Assembly: GCA_030267565.1 (NCBI GenBank)
Contig: BRXU01000043.1
Location: 496,001 to 560,000, forward strand
Direction of reading: 5' to 3'
Origin: Pleodorina starrii
Lineage: Eukaryota; Chlorophyta; Chlorophyceae; Chlamydomonadales; Volvocaceae
DNA: 64,000 nt
The notes under the pieces were generated by a model. The model worked only from the letters and a program-made list of their open reading frames with translations. It ran no database searches and had not been told where the DNA came from. This document shows, in pieces, positions 20,801 through 33,200 of the stretch; position 1 is the stretch's first letter; every line of letters starts with the position of its first letter. The translations under genes were made by a program, and so were the position numbers.

Positions 20801-23090
20801 AGGTCCACGCTTTACGCCCCCTCTCCCGACCGCGCCCCCAACACCCAAAAATGTGATGTATGAAAAAACCCCGAACATTACACACCCGCCCCCGCCCCCG
20901 CCCCCCCCTCTCTCCCCCCCCTCTCTCAGCTTGCCCGCGCAAACGCATCTCAGCGTCAGCGCATCCAGGCCGCTCTGTTGGCCGCCATGGATGAGAAGGC
21001 GGCGGCCAAGGCGGCGGCGGTGGAGGAGGAGATGCGGTACAACCGGGAGTACGTCAAAAAGATGGGTGAGGCGGCCAATGCCGGGATCCACCCACCCACC
21101 CCTTCCTACCCGTTTCCTCCACTGCGCTCCTCCACTGCACCCGCCTCGCCCCGGTCCCGGTACCGACCCCGACCTCGTTTCCTGTTCCTGTTCCTGTTCC
21201 TGTGTGTTCCTCCCTCTGTGTGTGCGGACAGATGCGGACGAGGCTGCTCGGCGGGCGGCAGTGGCGATGCGTCAGGAGCGCATGCGGAAGGCTTTCGAGC
21301 GGGGGGGAGGGGAGGCACTGCAGGTGGGTGGGAAGGGGGGGAGGGGAAGGGGGTTTGGGTGGGTGGAGGGTTTGGTGTGTGGGGGGGGGGAGTGCAGTGC
21401 GTTGCGTGGTGGCGGGACGGAGGAGCGGAACGGGGGCGGCGGCGCAACAATCCCATTCCGCATCTCCCCTCACCTCCGGTTGGCGGTTGGCGGGTGGCGG
21501 TTGGCTGCAGAGTTGGGGCCTCTAGGGGAGCAAGCGGGGGTATGGACTTCTCACACCCACCACCCACACCCTCACCTGCCCCTTACCCTCTCTACACACA
21601 CATACACACTGACGCTCAACTCCTCCCCCTCCCTCCCCCCCGGCTCTCTCTACCCCCGTGTGCCCACTCACTGCAACGCACTCCCCTCCCCTCCACTACT
21701 CCCCCTCCCCCTCCCCCACCTCCCTTCCTCTCATTAACGGTAACGAAGCTGAACCGAAGCCGAGTACAGCAGCGTCCGTAGCAACCGAAACGATGACCCA
21801 CGTAAACTCCCCCTCCCACCCCCTCCCAACCCCCACCCCCCAACCCCGCCCACCCACACCCCCAGGCCTCGCTGGAGGAGCAGGAGAGGGCCTCCGCCGC
21901 CCGGGCCGCCCGCCTGGCTGCCGAGTTGGAGACCAAGATTGCGGAGAGGGAGCGGGTGGAGGCGGAGAGGCGGCAGCGGGAGAAGGAGGCGGCGCTGAGG
22001 GAGCTGGGGGGACAGCTGGCGGAGAAGGAGGCGGAGCGGAGGCAGAGGGCGGAGGAGGAGGAGCGCGCGAGGCGGGCGGCGCGCGAGGCGGAGGCGGAGG
22101 CGTGGCGGAAGCGGCAGGAGGAGAAGGAGGCGCGGCGGCGGGCGCAGGCGGAGGCGCGGGTGGCGCAGAAGGCGGCGGTGGCGGCGGAGCACCGCCGCAG
22201 ATACGACGAGTACAGAGAGTGAGTGAGGGGCGCAGTGCAGTGCAGCGGGAGGGGAGGGGAGGGGAGGGGAGGGGAGGGGAGGGGAGGGGAGGGGAGGGGA
22301 GGGGAGGGGAGGGGAGGGGAGGGGAGGGGAGGGGAGGGGAGGGGAGGGGAGGGGAGGGGAGGGGAGGGGAGGGGAGGGGAGGGGAGGGGAGGGGGGGGGG
22401 GAGGGGGGGGGGGGGGAGGGAGGGGGAGGGAGGGGGGGGAGGGAGGGGGAGGGAGGGGGAGGGAGGGGGGGGAGGGAGGGGGAGGGAGGGGGAGGGAGGG
22501 GGAGGGAGGGAAGGGGGGGAGGGAGGGGGAGGGGGAGGGGGAGGGGGAGGGGGAGGGGGAGGGGGAGGGGCGCCGTGTCGATCGTACAGCTCGTGGCGCG
22601 CAATGCCGTGATGCCGTACAATGGCGAGGATGGGGCCTCGGGACAGCAACGGGACGGGCAACGGGCCGGGTTGAGTCGGGTCGGGTGGAGCCGGGTGGGG
22701 CCGAATCGGGCGGTGTCGCGTCATGCAGCGTTCGGGTACTCACTTGTTGTCCGCCTGGGGGCCGTTTATGGGGTCGAATTGTCCCAGTGCCGACCTCGAG
22801 GCGGTTTGATCTCCCGCCTCACCTCACCTCAGCTCGCCCCGCCTCGTCTATCCCGAGCCGTGGGTGTCCCCCTGCAGTTTTAGGGTTTTAAGGCTGCCCA
22901 GACCCCGCTAGCCCCACCCGCCCACCCCTAACCCCCCTGGCCCTCCCCACCCACCCGCCCACCTCTCAGGCCATTCGAGGAGCGGTTCCGGTGGCTCCAC
23001 GCGGGCGCTCTGTCGGGCACCCAGCGCGCATTCAACAACCTGGGGGTACCCGACGGAAAGGCGGCGGAGCTCGCCATCTTGAGGCTGTGA
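17882..23090 (+). CDS. Coiled-coil protein, Glu/Arg/Ala-rich, 8 or more exons
   Basis: Proposed exons: 17882-18124, 18812-19027, 19309-19458, 20189-20290, 20930-21065, 21232-21323, 21866-22218, 22970-23090. All phases fit, giving 470 residues to a TGA at 23088; the start lies upstream and is unknown. Almost all introns use GTGGG/GTGAG donors and C-rich acceptors. After a Gln/Ser/Gly-rich N-terminal part, the chain is nearly continuous charged helix (ARRAEAVRQLEEAERRR, EVEQRHREHETERLQLLEEE, ERVEAERRQREKEAALREL), like trichohyalin/plectin-homology proteins of cilia such as CFAP45, CFAP53 or MNS1. The C-terminus (PFEERFRWLHAGAL) is non-helical and may be diagnostic. Axonemal or basal-body function is inference from composition only. 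Confidence 0.75.
22235..22575 (+). repeat. 340-bp polypurine tract (GGGGA)n / (GGGA)n
   Basis: About 160 bases of GGGGA repeats are followed by interspersed GGGGGAGGGAGGG units with no pyrimidine on the plus strand. It lies in the last intron (22219-22969) of the coiled-coil gene, on its coding strand. Such tracts can form G-quadruplex or triplex structures. Confidence 0.95.
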
Positions 23091-24795
23091 GCGGGACAGC
23101 GGGGGACAGCGGGGAGCCGGGGAGCGGGACAGCGGGACACCAGCAATGCACTACCGGCACTGCACTGCACTGCAGCCGCAGCCGCCAGCGGAGCTGCACT
23201 GCGCTGAGGGGGGCGGACAGCTTGCTGGGCGGACTGGGCAGGCAGCTGGGGGGAGGGGGGCGGTAAGGACGTGCGAGGCGGCCGCCCCGCGTGTCGTCGT
23301 TGTGTCGTACTGTTGGTGCGCTATTTGAAGACACTGTTGGGTTGCGTTGGGTTGGGTTGTGTTTAGAGGGTTGTGCGGTTTTGTTGGTTGGGTGGTTTCG
23401 GAGGATGGCTTGAGCAGCAGCAACACGAAGATTGGTCGTACTGTTGGTGCTCCCGGGGGACGTGGGAGGGCGTGTAGGACGGAGCGGATGGGTACCGAGG
23501 GGCAGTGACGAGCCAGGTCCCCACACAGCAGCAGCAGCAGCAGGAAGCGGGTGCGGGTGCGGGTGGGGGTGCGGGTGCGGGTGGGGGTGCGGGTGCGGGT
23601 GGGGGTGCGGGTGCGGGCGGACACACACCGCCGGGGCAACCGCAGCCCCAGCCCCAGTCCCGGTCCCGGTCCCGGCTGGTGGTCCCCTGCTCACTCCGGC
23701 ATGACTGACTGACGCCCTCACACTCGTGACCGTGACCGTGACCGTGTATGTACCTCCGCGCGGCGTTGGCGTTGGCGAGTCGCCGAATGAGGTCGAGGGA
23801 GGGTCACACTGAAGAAAAGGCTTGTTTCGGTGTGGCTCTCTGACTGACTGACTGACTGAATTATTGAGTCAGAGGCACGAAGAGGCAGAGATGGTAAATT
23901 TAGTATCTTCTTCGGCGCAGTTGAGCGTGCGGTTGTCATAAGGCCCACCCGGTGCCGCAGGAAACCTTGATTTCATGCGACCTGAGGAGTGCTGTGTGAG
24001 AGGTTAGGGGGGAGTGGGGCGCCGGGCGTCCGCGCGCAGGACGTCGACGCGAAGAACAGCCAATGGGACTGTGTATGTAGACGTGTATGTGTGTTCGCTG
24101 TGTGCGGTACGCGGAGGAAGCGTCCGAGCGAAGAAGCGCAGTCTCGCGTTTTGGGCGATCGGGTCGAGGAAGGCCAGAAAACGAAGAACAGTCAACGCAG
24201 GCTGCTGCTGCTGCTGCTGGTGGTGAACGAGACCGAGTCCGTGCAGCATAGGAGAACCCTTTTTGGCGGCCGCATCGACGGCATCGTACAGTGCCGTACA
24301 GTGCCGTGCAAGTGATGCATCAGAAGAGCCGGGGGTTGCCAGTCGGAAGGGTGGGGCGCGAAAGCGGTCGGTGCTGTAAAACGCACTGTTGGGGTACCGG
24401 GTACTGCTGCTGCTGCTGTTGTGGGGTTTCCAGCGGACGGCGGGACGTTCTGAGAGGGGGGGGGATGGCTCATGTGTGCGGGCGGTTGCGCCTCTCCCCC
24501 CCCCCTGGGAGGGGATGTGCCGCAAGAACTTACCCATCCGCCTGGTGTGTTGAAGTGCGCCGCGCAGGCCTTGATTGCCGCTTGATCGCAAATGTGTACC
24601 GTACACGCACCGTACTGCGGGTATGAGCCCGTCAGTCGGTCGGTCGGTCGGTCGGTCGGTCGGTCGGTCACGTGATACCGCAACGTTGTCGCGGTGCTGG
24701 GGTACTGCACCTGGGAAGGGAGGGAGGGAGGGAGGGACGGACGGACGGAGGCGCTGAGTCGTGGTGGTGGTGGTGGTGGTTTGAATTGAAGTGCC

Positions 24796-25530
24796 TTAAG
24801 GAGCCAACGAATGAGGGCGAGCTGAGCTGAGCTGTACCCCTCCCCCCCCCCCCCCGCGGGGAGCGGCAAACGTACGAATCAGGGAGGACCAAGGCGTCAT
24901 GTCTTCCGAGCTGGCGGCTCGTGACTTCGGACCTGGGCCGGGTGGTTGGGACATGCGGTAGGTACGGCAATGTTGCTGCATTGCGGAGGTGGTATAACGC
25001 CGTACAGTGTACTGCACGGCGGATCGGACCGGTGCACGTGTGGACGTGTTGTACATGTCGTACAGGCTGGGAAGGGTGGACTGTTTCGACCGCATGTAAG
25101 AGCTGCTGCTGGGGGGGAGCGGCAAGTGCGAGTGTGAGTGCGAGTGTGCGTGTGAGGGGGCAGCCAATCGGGAGGAGGGCTGCTGCGGCTGCTGTTGAGC
25201 GGCGGTTGTCTCCAGGGGGGGGGGGCAGCCACGGAGCCATTCATTGCCGATAGCTGCCTCGGCCTCTCCGAGGGAGGTGCGATCCGGCATCAAGGTCCGC
25301 TCCTCCCCCATCGGAGGGGAGGGGAGGCAGCTCTGCGCCACCCGCCGGTCCACGAACACTGTGTTGCCCTCTTGCCGCACAACCCCACGGCCGACTCGAA
25401 GGACTCATGGTCCCTGCGGTGAGGTGAGGTGAGGTGAACCCACCTTGCGTGCATTTCCGTCCGGACGCGGCGAACTTGCCGTTCTGGATGCCCAGCCCCA
25501 AACGGCCCCACGTCGCTGCGAGCTCCGAAA
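24796..25530 (-). pseudogene. Coding-like stretch with frameshift, unrecognised
   Basis: After a CTGCAG acceptor near 25531 the minus strand reads SELAATWGRLGLGIQNGKF, then (across 30 bases too short for an intron) DHESFESAVGLCGK. It then appears to need a one-base shift to continue as EGNTVFVDRRVAQSCL and run on for about 190 codons in that frame. Each piece looks like real protein but no single frame joins them, which suggests a decayed gene or unrecognised splicing. No family was recognised, and the function is unknown. Confidence 0.3.
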
Positions 25531-26830
25531 CCTGCAGCCGTCCCCACCCCGACCCCGCTGCCGTTGCTGCTGCCGCACGCGGGCACCGCAGCGCCCCACT
25601 GCGGCAGTCCGGCAGTGGTCTCGGGGCCGCAGTCGTGGGAGGGGGGGGGTAATAAGAACGGCCCGGGGCGAGGGAACGCAACGCAGTTACCTGGGGGAGG
25701 GGGGGGGAGGCAGTACGCAGGCTGCGAGGTTCGCCCCAATCCGGGCGGGTCCACGGTGGGCTGAGTGGCGGAGTCGATGGATCCTCGGGTTGAGCTGCGG
25801 GCTGCCTCCCTCATCTCGCAGGTCGCAGGTCGCAGCCATTCCACCCCCAGTCACTACACCCGGGGCCCATCCACCCACCCATCCAGCCAGCCAACCCATC
25901 CATCCAGCCAGCGGGTGGGGGCGGCAAGCGGCGGGGCCGCCACCCCCGGCTTTGTGGGCGTCCAGGACGCCACCGAACCTCAAGCTGTTACGGTGGTGGT
26001 GGTGCTGTTCGGGGTTGCTGGTGTGCTGTTTTGCCGTTGCGAGTGCGGTGCGGTTCTACACGCCGAGTCAGGAGGTCAGAGGGCTACAACGTAACGCCAC
26101 GTACACCCCTTCTGTGTTCCCGTCTCCCTGGACCTGTAATCTCTTGGCTCTGCCGAAGCTGACGAGCTGGCCGAATGGGCTGTTTTGAGAGAGCCATTGA
26201 GACGAGGAGCGGGGAACCAGCTGCCAAGGGCCCTTGCACTGCAGGAGAACTCAGCCTAACACACACCAGCCGCGCGCGCGGCCCCCCAAGCCACCCACCG
26301 GCCGAGCGCGCGGCCACCCCACACGAAACCCACACCCCGCGGCGCGACCCTGAACCCGCAACCGCGCACCACCCGGCCGCCGCCGCCGCGGCAAGAACAC
26401 ACCCGAACCACCGCCCCATCGGGGCGACAACCACACGCCGGGCCGAGGGCCGACGAAAAAACCCCCGGGCGAGCCCCCCCCCCTGCCGCGCCACCCACCG
26501 CCCAACCACACCCGGGCAAGGACCCTCCCAGCCCCGCCAATGGCCGCCGGGCCCGGCCGTCAACCGGTGCCCGCGGGCGACCCGCCGGTGGCCGAGCCGA
26601 TGGTGGAGGCGTCTTGAGGGCGGGAGAGAGCCAGACTTAGAGGCTCCGATCGCTACGCTCCGTCGCACCCAAGTCAACAAATATGCAGGCCAGCGGACTT
26701 CCGCACAACCTGCGCTCGGCATGAGGCATGAGGCATTACATGTGTACGAGCCAAAATGGCTGGTAACATGCGTCCCCCCACAACGGCTATCCGTCAAGGG
26801 GCGCACTTTAAGACAACATAAGCCGTATGG

Positions 26831-27150
26831 TTAGCTACCAAGCAGCTCGGTACGCGCTTTCTGAATCTGGGATAAGAGACTGCCCAGTTTCGCCGGGTCA
26901 AAGGTCCCCATCACATCCACCATGCTGCTACCCATAGGGAAGCCTATTGCCTCTCGTAATGGCGTATAGCCCGGACATTCCATCAATACGTGCAACTCGT
27001 CTTCTACCGACCCGCCGTGGCACACCCGACATATCCTCTCCACGCGCGGTTTCCGACCCGGTCCCCGTGCAAACCTTGACACATCCAAGTCCCAACGTCG
27101 GCGCTGTACTATACCGTACCGCCGTACTGCCGCTTTCCACGCCCGTCACC
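26831..27150 (-). pseudogene. 5'-truncated LINE fragment (ORF2 C-terminus)
   Basis: The minus strand encodes a C-terminal CCHC motif, C-x2-C-x9-H-x4-C (ICRVCHGGSVEDELHVLMEC), then a tail ending at the stop at 26831. It aligns with the end of the LINE ORF2 at 15867 (VEDE.H.LMEC and a following VCDVM/MVDVM), but only at distant similarity, so it belongs to another family. No reverse transcriptase is present. Such 5' truncation is normal for old LINE insertions. Confidence 0.7.
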
Positions 27151-27594
27151 TCCCCCCATCACAAACCCCAAACAGCAACAACAACAACAACCACAACAAC
27201 AAGAAGCATCCTCCGAACGAAGCCTCGCGGAGCACACAAAAATGCATTGCGTAGGGAGGCAGGCAATCAAGGGCTGTGCTCCCAAGCCGACGCCCCCGTG
27301 AATCCGAGACAGCGGCCAAGTCCGTCCGTTCGTCGCCTGTGCGGGGGTTTCCGGCGCCGCAGCTTTGCCCGCCCGCCCCGGGCCGTTATGTTGCAAGCCC
27401 GAGAGGCGACAGGAGAGGAAAGGGCCGCTTGTATTTCCCCCCCCCCAGCCCACTGGGTTGTGACGACAACCGCACACGGCATTACCGGTATGACTACATT
27501 TGCCACGCAGCACCATTGGACCCAGGGACCTGATTGGACCAGTAGGTATGGCTACTGGTAACGGGTAACTGGTTCGCAAATGGGCACCGGACGT

Positions 27595-27712
27595 GCCGGA
27601 AAGGTCTGCAGCACACCCACACACAAATACACCCACACACACAAACACCAACACACACAAATACACCCACACAAACACACCCACACACAAATAAACCCAC
27701 ACACACACACCG
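27595..27712 (+). repeat. ACACCCACACAAAT minisatellite
   Basis: Irregular tandem units of ACACCCACACACAAATAC in the convergent intergenic region. No coding potential is assigned. Confidence 0.85.
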
Positions 27713-28063
27713 CCACGCACAAACGCGCGCAGCGTGCAATACCGCACTGTCCCATCCGCAGCCACATTCGTGAATGTAACCCACACTCTTCCACAACTGC
27801 TGCCGTACATCCACAAATGCAGCGCACAGCGCACAGCCAGCAGCTGGCTCCCGTGTACCAACATGACGCGCTTTCAGCGCTTCTACCTTGCTCGCACTTT
27901 GACCGGTAGATAGGCTCACCCATGTGTGGGATTCGTTGGGTAGTTTCACCAGAGCGACCCCCCCTCCCCCTCCCCCTCCCTCAGCGCTCTGAGCCCCAGC
28001 CCCCACCGCCGCGCAGCCTTGGTTGCCAGGACCGAACCTGCCAAACCCGCACCAGCTCACGGC

Positions 28064-28172
28064 GGCACCACCACCATAATTACCACCACCACCACCACCA
28101 CCACCACCACCAACACCACCATCATTTCCACCGCTACCACCACCACCACCACCACCACCACATCCACCACCA
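28064..28172 (+). repeat. (CCA)n microsatellite
   Basis: CCACCACCA runs with scattered interruptions (CAT, TTC). Translated frames are poly-His or poly-Thr artefacts. Confidence 0.9.
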
Positions 28173-29558
28173 CCTGATGCGGAACTAAGGCGGCGGCAAC
28201 AGGTGGGCCTTGCTGTGGGGAGGGAGGTCCGCCCGCCTCACAGATTTCCGTGCAAGTGCACACCCTCAGGGGCACAACACCCACCAGCGGCCGGACAGGA
28301 CAGGACAGGACAGGAGCTCCAACACAAACTGATTATTGCTTCTCGTCTCATCAAACCACCGCTACGACGATAATACCACTGCCCCACTGTTATTCTGCGA
28401 TATTGCCTCTGCCCCCTCTGATCGATTCCGCTACGGCCCACCGGCCCGCTGGCTCCACCCGCCGAGGGCCGAGCGCGGCTCCGAAACATCAACACACAGT
28501 TAAGGACAGCAGCTACAATCAACAAGTACTGCCACACAGCCTAAGTGCTATTACCGCAAATTACCATCTTGGTACACCCACCTACCGCCCACGGGAGGTC
28601 AAAACACCGGTCGGTTGAAATCGGTCTGCCGTACACCCTCGGTCTGGCTGCCGTACACCCTCCACACACGCGCCGCGTTGGCGACGGGCAGTGGGGAGTG
28701 GGGGGGCAGCAAACGACAGCGACAATCAATCAACTGGCAATACGGCAGCCGCTACCAAATGTTGCCAGCGGGCCTCCCGCCAATTTGCATGCTTGCCGCG
28801 CCGCTGCGCGCGTGTGTGTGTGTGCATGTGTCGATACACGCATATGGGTTATATCGCAGTGTGCAGTCGAAGTGTGCAACAGTTGGTCGCCAGCCCCTAT
28901 ATCGCTTCGGACCCCGCTCCATGCAGCCCCGCGCCCGTCACTTATTTCAACGGCGCGATACGATACGGCGCCCCAAACGCGCACCACCGCCACAGCCATC
29001 CACGGCGAAATTGCCGGGGCGGGGAGGGAAGGGGAGGGGAGGGGAGGCGGGTGCGGACCCCGCCTGCCTGCCTCTGCCTGTCCACCCGCCCGCTGCATCT
29101 GCGCACCTACCGTAGTCCCGCCCCAAACCTGCCCACCTGCCCGAATCAGCCACCCACAGCCACAGCCACAGCCACAGCCACAACCGCACTCACACCTCGC
29201 TGGTCGCCATGCGGCTCAACCGGTATCGCAGCCAGCGAGCCAGTGGCTGATGATTATTATTTTTATTATTAGGGGGGGGTAAAGAAAAAGAAGATAGCCG
29301 CATAAAGGGGTAAGGGAGCAGTAGCATTGCAATGGCAACAACCCACCGACCCACCGACCGCGCACGTGACCTCAGGGACACGAGGGACAGGAGGCGCTCC
29401 CCGCCCTTCCCTCTCCGTTGTGGTGAGTGCCGCCCCGTCCCGCCCCGCCCCCTCCCCGTCCCCTCTGCCCACCACCACCGCCACCACCGCCGTCGCAAGC
29501 GAACAAAGGAATATATCCACACACACACATCCAGCGTTTGCAATCACTCTCAGTTCTC

Positions 29559-29563
29559 TTACA
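29559..29563 (-). terminator. Possible poly(A) signal of the cyclase gene
   Basis: TTACA on the plus strand (TGTAA on minus) about 720 bases past the cyclase stop codon, a normal volvocine 3' UTR length. It is a single short motif. Confidence 0.3.
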
Positions 29564-30279
29564 GAACCCGAAAGGCCGCGGCAAGTGCCACACCCACACA
29601 GTGATGAAGCACCCACACAGCAATCACATGGCATTGGCAATGATGCTCCCGCAACCGCAACCTAGTAGACGGAGGAGGCCAGGCCAGCCGCCCGTACATC
29701 GACGAGACGCGATGCGGAAACCGGACGGCGGCACACGTCCCCGGGAGGGGTGCTGGGGCGCGAAAGTGACCCTCAGGCTTGCTGTCGCCCCCTCCCCCTT
29801 GACACGGCTCCTCAAGGCGGCTGCGGCAGGATTGAGGCCGCCCTCCCTGCCCCTACCGCTACTGCCGAGGGCGCGGCCGACAGGGACCCCCCTCCCCTCC
29901 CCTCCCCTCCCCAGCGGTGGGCCATCCTGCTCAGCCCATCCCGCCATATCCCACACGCCCTATCTAACGCGCGCCTTGGATCGCATCGTACCATCATATT
30001 GTGGTCACATGAGCACCGCACCACACCGCACCACATCGTGGGGAAGCACACGCGAGTCTAAGCGCTCTGCCGGTCGCCCTCGCCCTCGTCCTCCCGAATG
30101 CCTTATGCCTCATCTACCTCGCAGCCTCCGTCGCTTGCCCGCCTGCCCGCCTGCCTGCCCGCCTGCCTGCCCGCCTGTCGGTCGGCCTTAGTCCCACAAT
30201 CACCTGACCCGGCCTGCCTCGACCTCACCCCACCCCACCCCACCCCCCCGCCCCCCCCCGCCCCCCCCGCCCCCCCCCA

Positions 30280-33200
30280 CTACAGGTACACCGACATGAC
30301 CCTCTGCTTGGCCGCCACGTCCTCCTCCGCCTCCTCCACCCACAGGTACGTGTCCAGACGACCACCGCACACGTCCACCTGACAGCAGCGGGGCGGGATG
30401 CGGGGGGGAGGGGATAGGGGGGGAGCCCAGCAGCGGGGAGGGGACCGGAGTGGGTGCGCATTGTGGAGGGGGGCTTGTTGATGAAGGAAACCAGCTGACC
30501 CAGCACTTGGCAGCGGCGCAGTTGGGCGGGCTGGAAGGGGGCTGCGGCGCAGCTCCGACACGGCCGACACAGCCGCACGTGCGACGTTCCCCGATTGCCC
30601 GCGGCCTTCCCGGAACCCACCGAAGGCCGCCCCCCGCTGGGTTGGCACTCTGCTTCCGGAACCTGCAGTGCTACCTAAATGGCAACCCCGCATCCTCCCC
30701 CGCCCCCTCGCCACACCCACCCACCCACCCGCGCAGCACCCCCACCCTCTCACCCAGATCACCCACCCCCGCCCCCTCACCTGCACCCCCTCCGTCGGCT
30801 CCCACTTCTCGCTCCGCAGCAGCTCCCGCGTCGCCCCGCTGACGTGTATGCGGCCCGCCTTCCCCGCCGCCTCCATTCTGTGCGCCGCCTCCACCGTCTC
30901 CCCGAACACCGTGAATCGGGGCATCTTGGAGCCCACCACTCCGCTCAGCGCGGGGCCGCTGTGCAGACCCAGACGCAGCTGCACCGGGCTGCCGCTGGTG
31001 GGGAGCGACACCTGGAGGGGAGGGGGAGGGGGAGGGGGGGAGAGGTAAAAAGAAGATACCGCAGCGGAGACGGAGACGGCATTGGCGAACGGACCCGGAA
31101 CCCGGGGGGGGAGGGGGGAAGAAGGGGGGAGGGAGGGGGGTGGGGGTGGGGGTGCAGGAGGGGTTAAGAAGCGCGTCCTTGCGTTCAGGGTCAGGGTTGC
31201 AGGAGGGTGCGGAGAGCGGGTGGGGGCGGGGCTGTGGGATAAGGCCTTCCCTCCCTCCCAGGGGGGGAATGAGGTGCTCGCTGGGCAGCGGCGGAAGCGC
31301 GGACAGCTGCCCACCCTACGTGTGCCTTGCCGTGTACCGCTTGGGGAGGGGAGGGGGGTGACGACCAGGCGGGGTCTTGCCCTGCCATGCGCGTTAGGGC
31401 CCGCATGGCCCAACTCTGTGGACCTTCCCGTCCCTTCCGATGGGACTCGCTCGCTCAAATGCGACCGCTGGGGCCTGCTCTACCCTACTCCGTAGCCACC
31501 TTCCAAATGTGGACAGTCCGGTACTACCCGGGCAGTGATGTACGTCGCGCGTCATGATCTACCGGGATGATGATGATGGGATGCTGTGCCGGTAATGGCA
31601 ATAGCAGTAATGGCGTCATCTCACCACCGCAGCGACACGGCCGCGTCAGCTGGAGCTGCCACCAACTGTGGCTCCACCAGCTGCGACCTCCCTGGCTGGC
31701 TGGCTGGCGCACCGACCCCACCACCCCTCCCCCCACCCGCCCCTTGCACACCGACCTCCACACCCACCCCAACCCACCCCAACCCAACCCAGCCCCCCCC
31801 CACCCCTACCCCACCCCCACCGCCCACCTCCTGCGCCACTCGCAGCATTGCCTTTGAGAACTCCATCACCCGCACCGCATGCAGCTCGTCCACCTCGCCC
31901 TCGGGAAGCACCGAGCAGTAGCCGTCGGAGTCGTACCTACAGCGGAACCGGGCGGGGAGGGTGGCGGGTGGCGGGGAGGGGCGGGGCGGGGGGGATAGAC
32001 GGGGTCGGGGGGTGCGGGTGTTGAGGAGAGGGAGTGGGGCGCAGGCTGAGGGGGCTGAGGGGAAAGGGAACTGTGGGAAGGGCCCAGGCGGAGGCCGAGG
32101 CGGGGCGGGGCGGGGCGGAGCCAGAGGGCGGCTACCCGGGAGGGGAGGTGGAGGTGGGGGTGGGGGTGGGGGTAGCTATGCGAGATGTGGTGGCTTGGTT
32201 CCAGGCCGCAGCCCCCGTCCCAGCGCATCCGATTACCGAGGAGGCAGGCATCACCCCTCCCACCCGTGACTTCTCTCCGGCCCCCCTCCCCTAACCCCTC
32301 CCCCCCCCACCTGACCAGGCCCCCCGCCACCACGTAACAGTCGCCGATAGTCTCCACCTTGTACACCTGGCGGGACGGGACGGGGCGGGATGGGAGAGAC
32401 GAGGGCGGGACCGGGCACGCCGCCAATCTTGACCCATGGGACAGGACAGCCCCTCACAGTTCAGACCGCCGGGGTCCGCCGGGGGCCGGGTCCGGACGTA
32501 GCGGGACACAGCAGCAGCGGGGTCAGGGTCGGGGTCAGGGTCGGGGTCCGGGTCCGGGTCCGGGTCCGGGTCCGAGCACACGGGGCCTCACCCAGTGGGG
32601 GTTCTAAGCATGTGCGAGAAAGGCCGCCCGGACACAGCCCCTGCTCCCCCCCTACTGTCCATGTAACGGGCCGCCCGCCTCTCGTAGCAACAACCCCTCC
32701 CGAATCCCTCCACCCATCCTCACCCCACAACCCCCACCCGCCCAGCGGCCTCCACCTGCCAGGCCAGCGGCCTCCCCCTCCTCCTCCTCCTCCTCCTCCT
32801 CCCCCTCCCCCGCCCCCACCCCCACCCCCTCCCCCTCCCCCTCCCCCTCCCCCCCGCCCGGCCACCTTGTATATGTCCAGCAGTGCATCCAGCTTTTGAT
32901 AGAGCTCATTGAGGAAATGCATCACCGCCAGAGGGGACACCTGGGGCGGGAGGGAGGGTGCGGAGGGTGGGGGGGTGGGGGGGTATACACGGAGAGGCCA
33001 CAGAGCGCATGAAGGGCGGGAGAGGGGGGGGGGCGGGGAGGCAGCGGTGGGGGGCGGTGGTTGGGAGGGGGTCCTTGGGCAGCAGGTAGGCGAAGAGTAG
33101 CGTCGGGGCGTAAGGCGGGCGGGTGTGTGTGTGAGAGAGAGGGGGTTGCCGCGCAGCCACGCAGTACATCGCAGCGGGGATGTCGACGCCAGCACAGAGG

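Larger units (their letters stand above)
23091..30279. other. Convergent intergenic region
   Basis: Lies between the 3' ends of the coiled-coil gene (plus) and the cyclase gene (minus). Apart from the separately listed LINE fragment, coding-like stretch and repeats, it holds many simple repeats: an 18-bp GTGCGG repeat at about 23549-23618, (GGTC)n at about 24636-24668, (GGGA)n at 24718-24736 and (CCACAG)n at about 29152-29180. Long open frames here are low-complexity and none is convincing. An unrecognised gene cannot be excluded. Confidence 0.4.

Noticed and set aside
21616..22891. Poly-Pro (minus) and poly-Gly (plus) open frames of more than 200 codons
   Set aside because: They come from the GGGGA purine tract and flanking repeats inside an intron; no protein-like composition.
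22878..22895. Interstitial telomere repeat (TTTTAGGGTTTTA)
   Set aside because: Only about one and a half units; expected by chance in this much sequence.
25413..25442. 30-base intron joining two coding-like pieces on the minus strand
   Set aside because: Too short for a spliceosomal intron in these algae; listed instead as a frameshifted stretch.
27580..28188. His/Thr-rich open frames
   Set aside because: Translations of CA and CCA microsatellites.
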